Shown: piece by piece, positions 34,603-42,301 of the stretch
Layout: every line of letters begins with the position of its first letter
Numbering within the stretch: position 1 is the first letter of the stretch
From: CAYLYU01 sp964501925
Lineage (GTDB): Bacteria > Pseudomonadota > Zetaproteobacteria > Mariprofundales > Mariprofundaceae
Direction of reading: 5' to 3'
Assembly: GCA_964501925.1 (NCBI GenBank)
Contig: CAZCTM010000007.1
Location: 6,297 to 70,296 of the forward strand
DNA length: 64,000 nt
The notes under the pieces: model-generated
What the model saw: the letters and a program-made list of their open reading frames with translations, nothing else
What the model was told of the DNA's origin: nothing
The model's database searches: none
Translations under genes and position numbers: made by a program

Positions 34603-35162
34603 GGATTGGTAAAGTCCAGGGATGCATCGGTCTTTTCGTAACCCCACCAGCGAGTAAACCAGCGATCATCACCGGTCCCCAGGTGCTCCTCAAGTGTAAG
34701 GCTCAGACGATATTGCCGACCCTTTTCCAGAAGACTCCGGTCAATGACGGGAAAGTGCTTAAGATGGGTAAGAAAGGCGATGGCATCTTCAAGACTGTGC
34801 GTAAGCCTGGAAATGCCACTGGTCCGGTCAATCAGGCGCCAGTTCCGGGAAACAAGGTCCGGGACAACACTGTGCTTGACGACCACACCACCGATGTTTT
34901 CGTTGAGCCAGTAGGTCCTGACCCCCTGGACATCGATATTCCAGATGAGGGAAACCTCCGTACCGTCGTTCAGGGCCTGGGAAATCCGCTCGATATTCCC
35001 CTCGTAAGTGGCATTGCAATAGACCAGGTTCTCATCCAGCGAGACGCTTATATCCACACTGGCGGCAAAAACGGGGGCAGAGATGGCCAGCAGGCAGGTC
35101 ACACATGCGAGGACAAACACGATCCGCCGGGCCGGAGGACGATCGACTCTAGTTCTTCCCAT
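34599..35162 (-). CDS. DUF4390 secreted protein
   Basis: About 187 residues with an N-terminal signal sequence (RIVFVLACVTCLLAISAPVFA, cleaved after AFA-type site), then a conserved soluble region including GGVVVKHSVVPDLVSRNWRL. DUF4390 genes commonly precede ntrYX in gamma- and betaproteobacteria, which is the main clue to its role. Start chosen at 35162 so the signal peptide is near the N-terminus; the ribosome site is weak, and an upstream start at 35234 is possible. First gene of the operon. Confidence 0.8.
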   Translation of the reverse strand: MGRTRVDRPPARRIVFVLACVTCLLAISAPVFAASVDISVSLDENLVYCNATYEGNIERISQALNDGTEVSLIWNIDVQGVRTYWLNENIGGVVVKHSVVPDLVSRNWRLIDRTSGISRLTHSLEDAIAFLTHLKHFPVIDRSLLEKGRQYRLSLTLEEHLGTGDDRWFTRWWGYEKTDASLDFTNP

Positions 35163-35351
35163 CGGCGCCAACTCTAACAGCCTGTCGGGTACAGGGCATG
35201 TCAAAAGTTGAGACATGTCATGGCAAGGCGGCAAAGGGGCCTGATTGAATATGTCGCTGCAAAATCGGCAACGGGCGTGTCTCCCGGACGTGGAGCATCA
35301 TGGGCAACCCTTCGCATTCACTTCCTCCGCCTTAGCGGTTAAGGTCAATGG

Positions 35352-35810
35352 ATGCTGAAAAGAAAGGCAAAGCCGATGCATGACTCCCTGATCCGGCACC
35401 ACTATACCGTTCGGGAAGCGGATCTGAACCAGTACGGCTTGATGCACGGCGGAAGGCTTCTCACCCTGGCAGATGAGACCGGGTTTCTGGCAGCGCACAG
35501 GCATGCGAATGCGGATTGCCTGACCCTGGCCGTATATCGTGCCCGCTTCTACAGGTCCCTGCCTCTGGGCAGGCGTCTCATCTTTGAGGCCCGGGTGGCC
35601 TTCACTGGCAGGACCAGCCTGTGGGTACCGGTCAGGGTGGAAGATGGTCAGGGCCGGAAACCTGCCATGGAATCCGTTATCATCTTCGTCGCCGTCGATA
35701 AGGACAAACGTCCCCGGGAGGTCCCACAGGTTGTTGCCCAGACCTCGTCCGAACAGGAGCTTCAGTCCCGTATCCGCCGGCTCCATGCCCGAATCCGGGA
35801 GGAAACATGA
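35352..35810 (+). CDS. hotdog-fold acyl-CoA thioesterase
   Basis: 152 residues of the YciA/BACH type: YGLMHGGRLLTLADETGFLAAHRHA holds the catalytic helix, followed by the strand VYRARFYRSLPLGRRLIFEA. Such enzymes hydrolyse acyl-CoAs in the cytosol; chain-length preference cannot be read. An internal ATG at 35376 is an alternative start. Its stop overlaps the rmuC start (ATGA). Confidence 0.82.
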   Translation: MLKRKAKPMHDSLIRHHYTVREADLNQYGLMHGGRLLTLADETGFLAAHRHANADCLTLAVYRARFYRSLPLGRRLIFEARVAFTGRTSLWVPVRVEDGQGRKPAMESVIIFVAVDKDKRPREVPQVVAQTSSEQELQSRIRRLHARIREET

Positions 35811-36988
35811 CCGAAACGCTCGTTCTCATCCTGCTTGGCACGGCCATTCTCTTCCTGTTGCTGCTTATCCTGCTCAGGATACGCAGCCTGGAAAAAAAGA
35901 TCACGGCCGGTGAGGACGAGCGGCAGGCAACCCTGCTGGCCAGGACCGGTGAAATGCTTGAGTCCAAACAGCGGGCCCTCTCCGAAGGGCTTCGTGATGC
36001 CATTTTCAAGGGCCACAGGGACATGGGCGAGCTTGTGCGTGGTTCTCTCAAGGACACGACCGACACGCTCAATCAGCGATTCGCCGAACTGACCCGGATG
36101 GCCGACGGCCGGCTCAAGGAGATTTCAGGGCGTGTGGATGAGCAATTGAGCCAGGGGTTTGAAAAGACCCAGAAGATCTTCTCCGATGTGCTCAGCAGGC
36201 TGGCCGTGATCGACAAGGCCCAGGAAAGAATCGCCAAACTCTCCGAAAATGTCGTCTCCCTGCAGGATGTGCTCACCGACAAGCGCGCCCGCGGTGCCTT
36301 TGGCGAGATCCAGCTTCATCAACTGATCAGCCAGACTCTCCCCCCCTCGGCCTACACCATGCAGGCCACGCTGTCCAATGGCAGGCGCGTGGATTGCCTC
36401 ATCAAGCTGCCGGATCCGATTGGCCACCTGGCGGTGGATTCCAAGTTCTCACTGGAAAACTACCAGAGAAGTGTCAATCCGGACCTTCCCGAGCAGGAGC
36501 GGAGGCAAGCGGCCGTCCAGTTCAGGCAGGATATCACCAAACATATCGATGACATAGCCAATCGCTACATCATTCCCGGTGAAACCACGGACGGCGCCGT
36601 CATGTTCCTGCCCTCCGAGGCCGTCTTCGCGGAGCTGCACGCCCATCATGAAAAGATCATTGCCTATGCCCATAAACGCAGGGTATGGCTTGCCAGCCCC
36701 ACAACCATGATGGCCATTCTTACGTCGGTGGCCGCGGCCCTGAAAGATGTTGAAACGAGGAAGCAGGTGCATATCATCCAGGAGCATCTCCGTGAACTGG
36801 CCAAGGACTTCAGCCGTTTCGGTCAGCGCTTTGACAGGCTGGCCACACACATACGCCAGGCCCACAAGGACACGGAAGAGATTCACATCTCGGCCAGGAA
36901 AATCAGCGGCAGATTCTCCAAGATCGAGCGCGTCCAGCTGGAAGAAGGACAAACAAAGACAGGCAACAAGGATGCAATCTCCGAATAA
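35807..36988 (+). CDS. rmuC: DNA recombination protein RmuC
   Basis: 393 residues: an N-terminal membrane helix (LLGTAILFLLLLILL), a coiled-coil stretch from about 30 to 140, and the conserved RmuC nuclease-like core (KRARGAFGEIQLHQLI, DSKFSLENYQ, AVMFLPSEAVFAEL, SPTTMMAIL). RmuC limits inversions at short repeats; its exact activity is not known. Overlaps the thioesterase start by 4 bp and the following gene by 17 bp. Confidence 0.95.
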   Translation: MTETLVLILLGTAILFLLLLILLRIRSLEKKITAGEDERQATLLARTGEMLESKQRALSEGLRDAIFKGHRDMGELVRGSLKDTTDTLNQRFAELTRMADGRLKEISGRVDEQLSQGFEKTQKIFSDVLSRLAVIDKAQERIAKLSENVVSLQDVLTDKRARGAFGEIQLHQLISQTLPPSAYTMQATLSNGRRVDCLIKLPDPIGHLAVDSKFSLENYQRSVNPDLPEQERRQAAVQFRQDITKHIDDIANRYIIPGETTDGAVMFLPSEAVFAELHAHHEKIIAYAHKRRVWLASPTTMMAILTSVAAALKDVETRKQVHIIQEHLRELAKDFSRFGQRFDRLATHIRQAHKDTEEIHISARKISGRFSKIERVQLEEGQTKTGNKDAISE

Positions 36989-37754
36989 CCATCGTGATGA
37001 GAGGATACTCCGTCTTGCCACCTTCAACATACAGGTGGGTATCGGCTCCAAAAGGCTCAGGCATTTTTTTACCCACGGCTGGCGGTATGTCATGCCCCAT
37101 GGTCAGTCACTGAGCAACCTGGACCGGATTGCGGATATCCTGGCCGACTACGACATCGTGGCCATCCAGGAAGCGGATGCCGGTTCCTTTCGCACCCGTT
37201 ATGTCAATCAGGCCGAATACATCGCGAAAAAGGCCGGATTTCCCACATGGCACAGTCACATCATCAATGAGGGCGGAAAGATCGCCCTGCATACCAACAG
37301 TCTGCTCACCCGTCTCCCTCTGAGCGACATCCGGCATCACCGTCTGCCTGCCTCAAAGCATGGACGGGGCGCCCTGGAGGCCATCATTCAGGTGAGGGAA
37401 AAACGGATCGGGGTCTTCATCACCCACCTTTCCCTGCGCCGTCAGAACCGTGAGCGCCAGATCCGCTACCTGATCGAGCAGATCAACCGATACGACTCCG
37501 CCATCCTGATGGGTGACCTGAACTGTGAGCCGGGGGGAAGCGAGTTTCTCCAGCTGTTTCGCCACACACGCCTGCGAAGCAGTCCCGTGCATCCGGCCAC
37601 CTTTCCAAGCTGGCGACCCACGCGTTGCCTGGACCATATCCTGGCCAGTGACGACCTCCATCTGGAAGGAATCCAGGCACTCCCGCAGCTACTGTCCGAC
37701 CACCTGCCGGTCGCCGCCCTTCTCATGATCCCGGATCAGGAGATCAGCTCTTGA
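36972..37754 (+). CDS. endonuclease/exonuclease/phosphatase family protein
   Basis: 260 residues of the EEP fold: RLATFNIQVG, AIQEAD (metal Glu), VFITHLSLR, MGDLNCEPGG and RCLDHILASDD with SDHLPVAALL, so the catalytic residues are complete. These proteins cleave DNA, RNA, or phospholipid/inositol phosphoesters. Start at the ATG at 36972 inside the rmuC 3' end; the longer frame reads through rmuC. Which substrate applies is unclear; proximity to rmuC makes DNA metabolism plausible. Confidence 0.88.
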   Translation: MQSPNNHRDERILRLATFNIQVGIGSKRLRHFFTHGWRYVMPHGQSLSNLDRIADILADYDIVAIQEADAGSFRTRYVNQAEYIAKKAGFPTWHSHIINEGGKIALHTNSLLTRLPLSDIRHHRLPASKHGRGALEAIIQVREKRIGVFITHLSLRRQNRERQIRYLIEQINRYDSAILMGDLNCEPGGSEFLQLFRHTRLRSSPVHPATFPSWRPTRCLDHILASDDLHLEGIQALPQLLSDHLPVAALLMIPDQEISS

Positions 37755-37779
37755 TTTTACACTCCCCATCAACCGCTGC

Positions 37780-38748
37780 CTAAAGGATTGAATCCATGTT
37801 CCGGACAAACCACGCATAGGTGGATGCAATGCCCTCCCGCAGGGTGATACACGCCTCCCAACCCAGTGCCCGCAGCCTGGAGACATCAAGCAGTTTTCTG
37901 GGCGTGCCATCCGGCCTGGATGCATCAAACACAATCTTTCCCTCATAACCCACGACCTCACCGATCAGCACGGCCAGATCCCGGATGCTGATGTCCCTGC
38001 CTGTCCCGACATTGATGATCGACTCATCATCGTAGTTCCGCATCAGAAACAGGGCTGCATCAGCCAGGTCATCCACATGGAGGAATTCCCGCAGGGGTTT
38101 GCCCGTACCCCACACCACCACCTCGGATCTGTCTTCCACCTTCGCCTCGTGGAATTTTCGGATCAGGGCGGGAAGCACATGGCTGTTCTGCAGGTCGAAG
38201 TTATCGCCCGGCCCGTAGAGGTTGGTCGGCATCAGTGAGATCGTACAAAATCCATACTGGCGGCGGTATGCCTGACACATCTTGATGCCGGCAATCTTGG
38301 CAATCGCATACCACTCATTGGTCGGCTCCAGCGGACCGGTCAGAAGATACTCCTCTTTCATCGGCTGGGGTGCGAGCTTCGGATAGATGCAGGATGAACC
38401 GAGGAAGAGCAGTTTCTTCACCCCAGAACGATACGCCGCGTCGATAACATGGCTCTGAATCAGCAGGTTGTCACGGATGAAGTCAGCCGGATAGGTGCTG
38501 TTAGCGTGAATGCCGCCGACCTTTGCCGCCGCCAGGAAGACAAGATCCGGCCGCTCATCGGCAAAAAAGGTATGGACTGCCTGCTGATCGGTCAGATCCA
38601 GTTCGCTGTGATCCCTCAGGATCAGGGAGTCCTCATCCATCCCTTCTGCCCGCAGACGACGCACAATGGCCGAACCGACAAGCCCCCGATGTCCGGCCAC
38701 GTAAATCCTGCGGCAGGCAGACATGGGCAACGGCTCACCAGTCGTCAT
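37780..38748 (-). CDS. fcl: GDP-L-fucose synthase
   Basis: Bifunctional epimerase/reductase finishing GDP-L-fucose synthesis from GDP-4-keto-6-deoxymannose. 322 residues: NAD(P) loop YVAGHRGLVGSAIVRRL, FLAAAKVGGIHANS, the Tyr-x3-Lys active site in NEWYAIAKIAG, and LREFLHVDDLA. It follows gmd by 23 bp and completes the two-step route. Product likely feeds the polysaccharide genes at 45-60 kb. Confidence 0.96.
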   Translation of the reverse strand: MTTGEPLPMSACRRIYVAGHRGLVGSAIVRRLRAEGMDEDSLILRDHSELDLTDQQAVHTFFADERPDLVFLAAAKVGGIHANSTYPADFIRDNLLIQSHVIDAAYRSGVKKLLFLGSSCIYPKLAPQPMKEEYLLTGPLEPTNEWYAIAKIAGIKMCQAYRRQYGFCTISLMPTNLYGPGDNFDLQNSHVLPALIRKFHEAKVEDRSEVVVWGTGKPLREFLHVDDLADAALFLMRNYDDESIINVGTGRDISIRDLAVLIGEVVGYEGKIVFDASRPDGTPRKLLDVSRLRALGWEACITLREGIASTYAWFVRNMDSIL

Positions 38749-38771
38749 TGTGGCCTCCCTTCCAGCACCTC

Positions 38772-39857
38772 CTACTCATTCCTCCTGAGCACCCGGAAGC
38801 CCTCGCGGTGGCACAACTCATCCCTCTCCGCATCCTTCAGGTCCTCACGGACCATTTCACTCACCAGTTCGCGGAAACTCACCTTCGGTGACCATCCGAG
38901 CTTCTCTTTTGCCTTTGTCGGATCCCCCAGCAGGGTATCCACCTCGGCGGGCCTGAAATAGCGCGCGTCAACAGCCACGATGCAGCGCCCTTTCTGATCG
39001 TAACCCTTCGTGTTCTCCCCCTCGCCACGCCAGCTGATCCGCATGCCAAGCTCCTCCGCGGCAACCTCGACAAAATCGCGCACCGAATGCTGCTCCCCCG
39101 TGGCGATCACAAAATCCTCGGGTTTTTCCTGCTGCAGCATCAGCCATTGTGCCTCGACAAAGTCACGGGCGTGCCCCCAGTCCCGCCTCGCATCCAGATT
39201 GCCCAGATAAAGCCTTTCCTGCAGCCCGAGCTTGATGCGTGCGAGGGCGCGGGTGATCTTCCGTGTCACGAAGGTCTCACCCCGAATCGGGGACTCGTGA
39301 TTGAAGAGGATGCCGTTGCAGGCGAAAAGGCCATAGGCCTCACGGTAGTTCACCGTGATCCAGAAGGCGTACATCTTGGCCACCCCATAGGGTGACCGGG
39401 GATAAAAGGGGGTGGTTTCCTTCTGCGGTGTCTCCTGCACCTTTCCGAAGAGCTCGGAGGTCGATGCCTGATAGAAGCGGGTCTTCTTCTCCAGACCAAG
39501 GATCCGTATGGCTTCCAGGATGCGCAGCGCTCCCAGGGCATCGGAATCCGCCGTGTATTCCGGCTCCTCAAACGAGACCATGACATGGCTCTGGGCCGCC
39601 AGATTGTAGATCTCATCCGGCTGAACCTGCTGGATGACGCGCAGCAGGCTGGAGGAATCCGTCATGTCCCCGTAATGGAGGATGAAGCGTCGATCCTGTT
39701 CATGCGGGTCCTGATACAGATGATCGATCCGGTCGGTGTTGAACAGGGAGGTGCGGCGCTTGATGCCATGCACGTGATAGCCCCTGCCCAGCAGAAACTC
39801 GGCCAGATAGGCACCATCCTGGCCCGTAATCCCGGTAATCAGCGCAACTTTCGCCAT
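38772..39857 (-). CDS. gmd: GDP-mannose 4,6-dehydratase
   Basis: First step from GDP-mannose to GDP-fucose. 361 residues: TGITGQDGAYLAEFLL, HGIKRRTSLFNTDRIDHL, the STSELFGKV catalytic Thr/Ser region, the Tyr-x3-Lys in YPRSPYGVAKMYA and GRGETF-type RIGETFVTRKI. ATG at 39857 chosen over an upstream GTG at 39866. Substrate can come from the manC product. Confidence 0.96.
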   Translation of the reverse strand: MAKVALITGITGQDGAYLAEFLLGRGYHVHGIKRRTSLFNTDRIDHLYQDPHEQDRRFILHYGDMTDSSSLLRVIQQVQPDEIYNLAAQSHVMVSFEEPEYTADSDALGALRILEAIRILGLEKKTRFYQASTSELFGKVQETPQKETTPFYPRSPYGVAKMYAFWITVNYREAYGLFACNGILFNHESPIRGETFVTRKITRALARIKLGLQERLYLGNLDARRDWGHARDFVEAQWLMLQQEKPEDFVIATGEQHSVRDFVEVAAEELGMRISWRGEGENTKGYDQKGRCIVAVDARYFRPAEVDTLLGDPTKAKEKLGWSPKVSFRELVSEMVREDLKDAERDELCHREGFRVLRRNE

Positions 39858-40051
39858 GATTCGCACCCCGCAATTCTTCGCCGTTCAGGCGAAAACCGTC
39901 TTCTCAGACAGCAAGGGTATGCGTCCTTGTGTAAACCATCAAATCACCTCTTCACGGGATCGGGTCTTGACCCTGCACCTTACCGCCCGGGGTCATCCGG
40001 AACGGGAAGAGCGAAGATAGGTGTCAGCGAAGGTGCCGGGTCTTGTTCGGC

Positions 40052-40513
40052 TCAGTGCCCCTTGATGTTCACGTTCACACCATGATCGTAGACAAGGTGG
40101 CCACCGTGCCAGGCGGTGGTGAACAGAATCACGAAAACGGCCACGCCTGCTAGCCAGTAGGCCCAGTCGAGCTTTCCCGGCTCCTGCCTGCGCCTGTACA
40201 GCCAGCCGCCGGCAATGGCCATCACGACAAGCAGGACGGCACTGGTCATGCCCAGATCCTCATGATCCTCCAGTAGTTCATCGGGCACACCGGCATCCAG
40301 GGCCACGTCCAGGGCGGCATCCCCAAACATGGCGGCAATCACGGCGGCCACAGCCGCCAGCGCCAGCAACCCCATGGCGGATTTATGCGCGCAATCGCGG
40401 CCAAAGAGCCCCTGACCCCTGAGCAGGGCATAGAGCTGGACTCCCAGGGCCACGGGAAACAGCGCCAGCGGAAAATGGACGATCATTGGATGGATATGAG
40501 CGATATCGGTCAT
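40052..40513 (-). CDS. DUF2231 membrane protein
   Basis: 153 residues with four predicted membrane helices, starting HIHPMIVHFPLALFPVALGVQL, the typical opening of DUF2231 proteins. Members often sit near cytochromes or heme proteins, and function is unknown. AAGGAGACC lies before the ATG. It is alone, about 190 bp from gmd on the left and 470 bp from the tRNA region on the right. Confidence 0.8.
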   Translation of the reverse strand: MTDIAHIHPMIVHFPLALFPVALGVQLYALLRGQGLFGRDCAHKSAMGLLALAAVAAVIAAMFGDAALDVALDAGVPDELLEDHEDLGMTSAVLLVVMAIAGGWLYRRRQEPGKLDWAYWLAGVAVFVILFTTAWHGGHLVYDHGVNVNIKGH

Positions 40514-40983
40514 AAAAGGTCTCCTTGATTGGTTGGTTTTTCGTCAGTTCGGGTCTGAATATGTAACAGCGTAGTCGCAAAACCTTATGAAAAGCTGAAT
40601 ACGGCACGACTATCCCATGGCCTGCCTCGCCGGCAGACCCTTTTTCAACCCAGCATCCGACAGAACGCCGTGCTTTCTGCCGTTGATGCGGGTGTGTGTT
40701 TTGCAATTGGTCAGCACGCTGAAAGGATCCTCCTGGTGGAACGGTTTCGTGATCGAACGGTCGTCATCCCGCCAGGCACCCGGGGACAGACGCGCCGAGT
40801 CGGAAATATCAACCTCCCGAGCCACAATTCCATATCCGAGATCAAGTCTGGAGGCAATTTTACATTTTACGGGATTTGATGTGGTTTTCTGACCGGTAGC
40901 CGGTGTGCCCGGCAATTCGTCCTTCCCCCTCCGAGCTCCAGGGACGGTGCAAAGTCAAGCACGGACCCCGTCACGGGGAGATG
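40514..40983. other. 470-bp region without a clear gene
   Basis: No convincing gene is seen. A minus-strand stretch near 40610-40915 can be read as a short frame containing SITKPFHQEDPFSVL, which resembles the final conserved segment of a response-regulator receiver (the Lys-Pro region), so it could be a decayed remnant. No start, ribosome site or upstream receiver motifs support an active gene. Confidence 0.3.
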
Positions 40984-41004
40984 AAAAAGCCCGCTGACGC
41001 GGGC
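40984..41004 (-). terminator. intrinsic terminator after tRNA-Gln
   Basis: On the minus strand GCCCGC-GTCA-GCGGGC followed directly by TTTTT: 6-bp GC stem, 4-nt loop and T-tract, 9 bp beyond the tRNA CCA. A textbook intrinsic terminator. Confidence 0.9.
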
Positions 41005-41013
41005 CTTTGAATC

Positions 41014-41087
41014 TGGCTGGGGGACTAGGATTCGAACCTAGGCTGGCGGAGTCAGAGTCCGCTGTCCTACCACTAGACGATCCCCCA
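41014..41087 (-). tRNA. tRNA-Gln (anticodon CUG)
   Basis: Cloverleaf with acceptor arms TGGGGGA and TCCCCCA, D-loop AGTGGTAGGACA, anticodon stem GCGGA/TCCGC with loop CTCTGAC (anticodon CUG), T-arm GGTTCGAATCC, discriminator G and an encoded CCA. The weak U1-A72 type pair and G73 are glutamine identity features. It lies 69 bp after sucB and ends in an intrinsic terminator, so it may be transcribed with sucAB or from its own promoter. Confidence 0.97.
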
Positions 41088-41156
41088 ATGTCTGTCCGGC
41101 ACGATAAAAAGCGATCACGGACATGTCAATTTTTGATTGCGGTTGACGGTCAGGGT

Positions 41157-42287
41157 TCAAAGATCCAGCAGATCGATACCCGGATATTCGAGGAAATCCC
41201 TGATCGCACCCAGAAACAGAACGGCATCCCTGCCATCGATCAGGCGGTGATCGTAGGACAGGGCAAGATACATCATTGGCCTGACAACCACCTGGTCATC
41301 AACCACCACGGGACGTTTCTCGATCCTGTGCATGCCGAGGATGGCGCTCTGCGGCGGATTCAGAATGGGTGTGGACAGCAGGGAACCGAAAACACCGCCA
41401 TTGCTGATACTGAAGGTCCCGCCCTTCAGATCGTCCGGCATCAACCCACCCGAATTTGCCTTGTGGATGAAATCGGTGATACCCCGCTCGATCTCGGCCA
41501 TGCTCATCTCGTCGACATTGCGCAGGATGGGAACCACCAAACCCCTTTCGGTGGCAATGGCGATGCCGATGTCATGGTAGTTGCGGTAGATGATGTCATC
41601 CCCCTCGATGCAGGCATTGACCACGGGATATTTTTTCAGCGCATGAACACTCGCCATGGTGAAAAAGGACATCAGACCCAGATCAACGCCATGCTTCTCC
41701 TTGAAGGCCTGCCTGTACTTCCTGCGGGTATCCATCACCACCTGCATGTTCACTTCGTTGAACGTTGTCAGGATGGCGGCCGTGTTTTGTGCCTCCTTCA
41801 GCCGCCGGGCAATGCGCCTGCGCAGACTGCTCATCGGCACGCGCTCCTCCAGGTGTCCCCGCGCAGGCGCCTCGGGTGACTTCTTCGCCGCGGTCCTGGG
41901 GGTGGTCTCGGGCATACTGACCACCTCGGGCCTGGCCGGCGCAGCCTGTTTTTCCTCCGGTTTCTGTGCCGGCTCGGATGGTGTCGGCTCCTCTGGCCTT
42001 TCAACGGGTGCCGCGGCCGGCTTCTCCGCCTCGACGGGCCGGGCAGAAGCCTCCTCCTCGATGAGACCGATCACCTCACCGGGAATCACCTTGTCACCCG
42101 CCCTTTTGCGGACTTCCTTCAGGATGCCGGCATCCAGGGCGGTGATCTCCAGCGTGATCTTGTCACTTTCGATCTCCGCCAGCACGTCGTCCACCTCGAC
42201 CTTCTCACCCTCCTGCTTGAGCCAGTTGACCAGCGTGGCCTCGGATTCGGATTCGCCCAGACTGGGAACCTTGATTTCAATCGCCAT
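41157..42287 (-). CDS. sucB: 2-oxoglutarate dehydrogenase E2 (dihydrolipoyl succinyltransferase)
   Basis: 376 residues: N-terminal lipoyl domain with the lipoate Lys in ESDKITLEI, a Pro/Glu/Ala-rich linker (about 85-140), a short E3-binding region degraded or compressed (RTAAKKSPEAPARGH), and a C-terminal acyltransferase core with SYDHRLIDGRDAV. Shorter than E. coli SucB (405) mainly in the linker and peripheral domain. It lies 14 bp after sucA. No lpd follows, so E3 must be encoded elsewhere. Confidence 0.95.
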   Translation of the reverse strand: MAIEIKVPSLGESESEATLVNWLKQEGEKVEVDDVLAEIESDKITLEITALDAGILKEVRKRAGDKVIPGEVIGLIEEEASARPVEAEKPAAAPVERPEEPTPSEPAQKPEEKQAAPARPEVVSMPETTPRTAAKKSPEAPARGHLEERVPMSSLRRRIARRLKEAQNTAAILTTFNEVNMQVVMDTRRKYRQAFKEKHGVDLGLMSFFTMASVHALKKYPVVNACIEGDDIIYRNYHDIGIAIATERGLVVPILRNVDEMSMAEIERGITDFIHKANSGGLMPDDLKGGTFSISNGGVFGSLLSTPILNPPQSAILGMHRIEKRPVVVDDQVVVRPMMYLALSYDHRLIDGRDAVLFLGAIRDFLEYPGIDLLDL

Positions 42288-42301
42288 GTCTCTTCCCCCA
42301 G

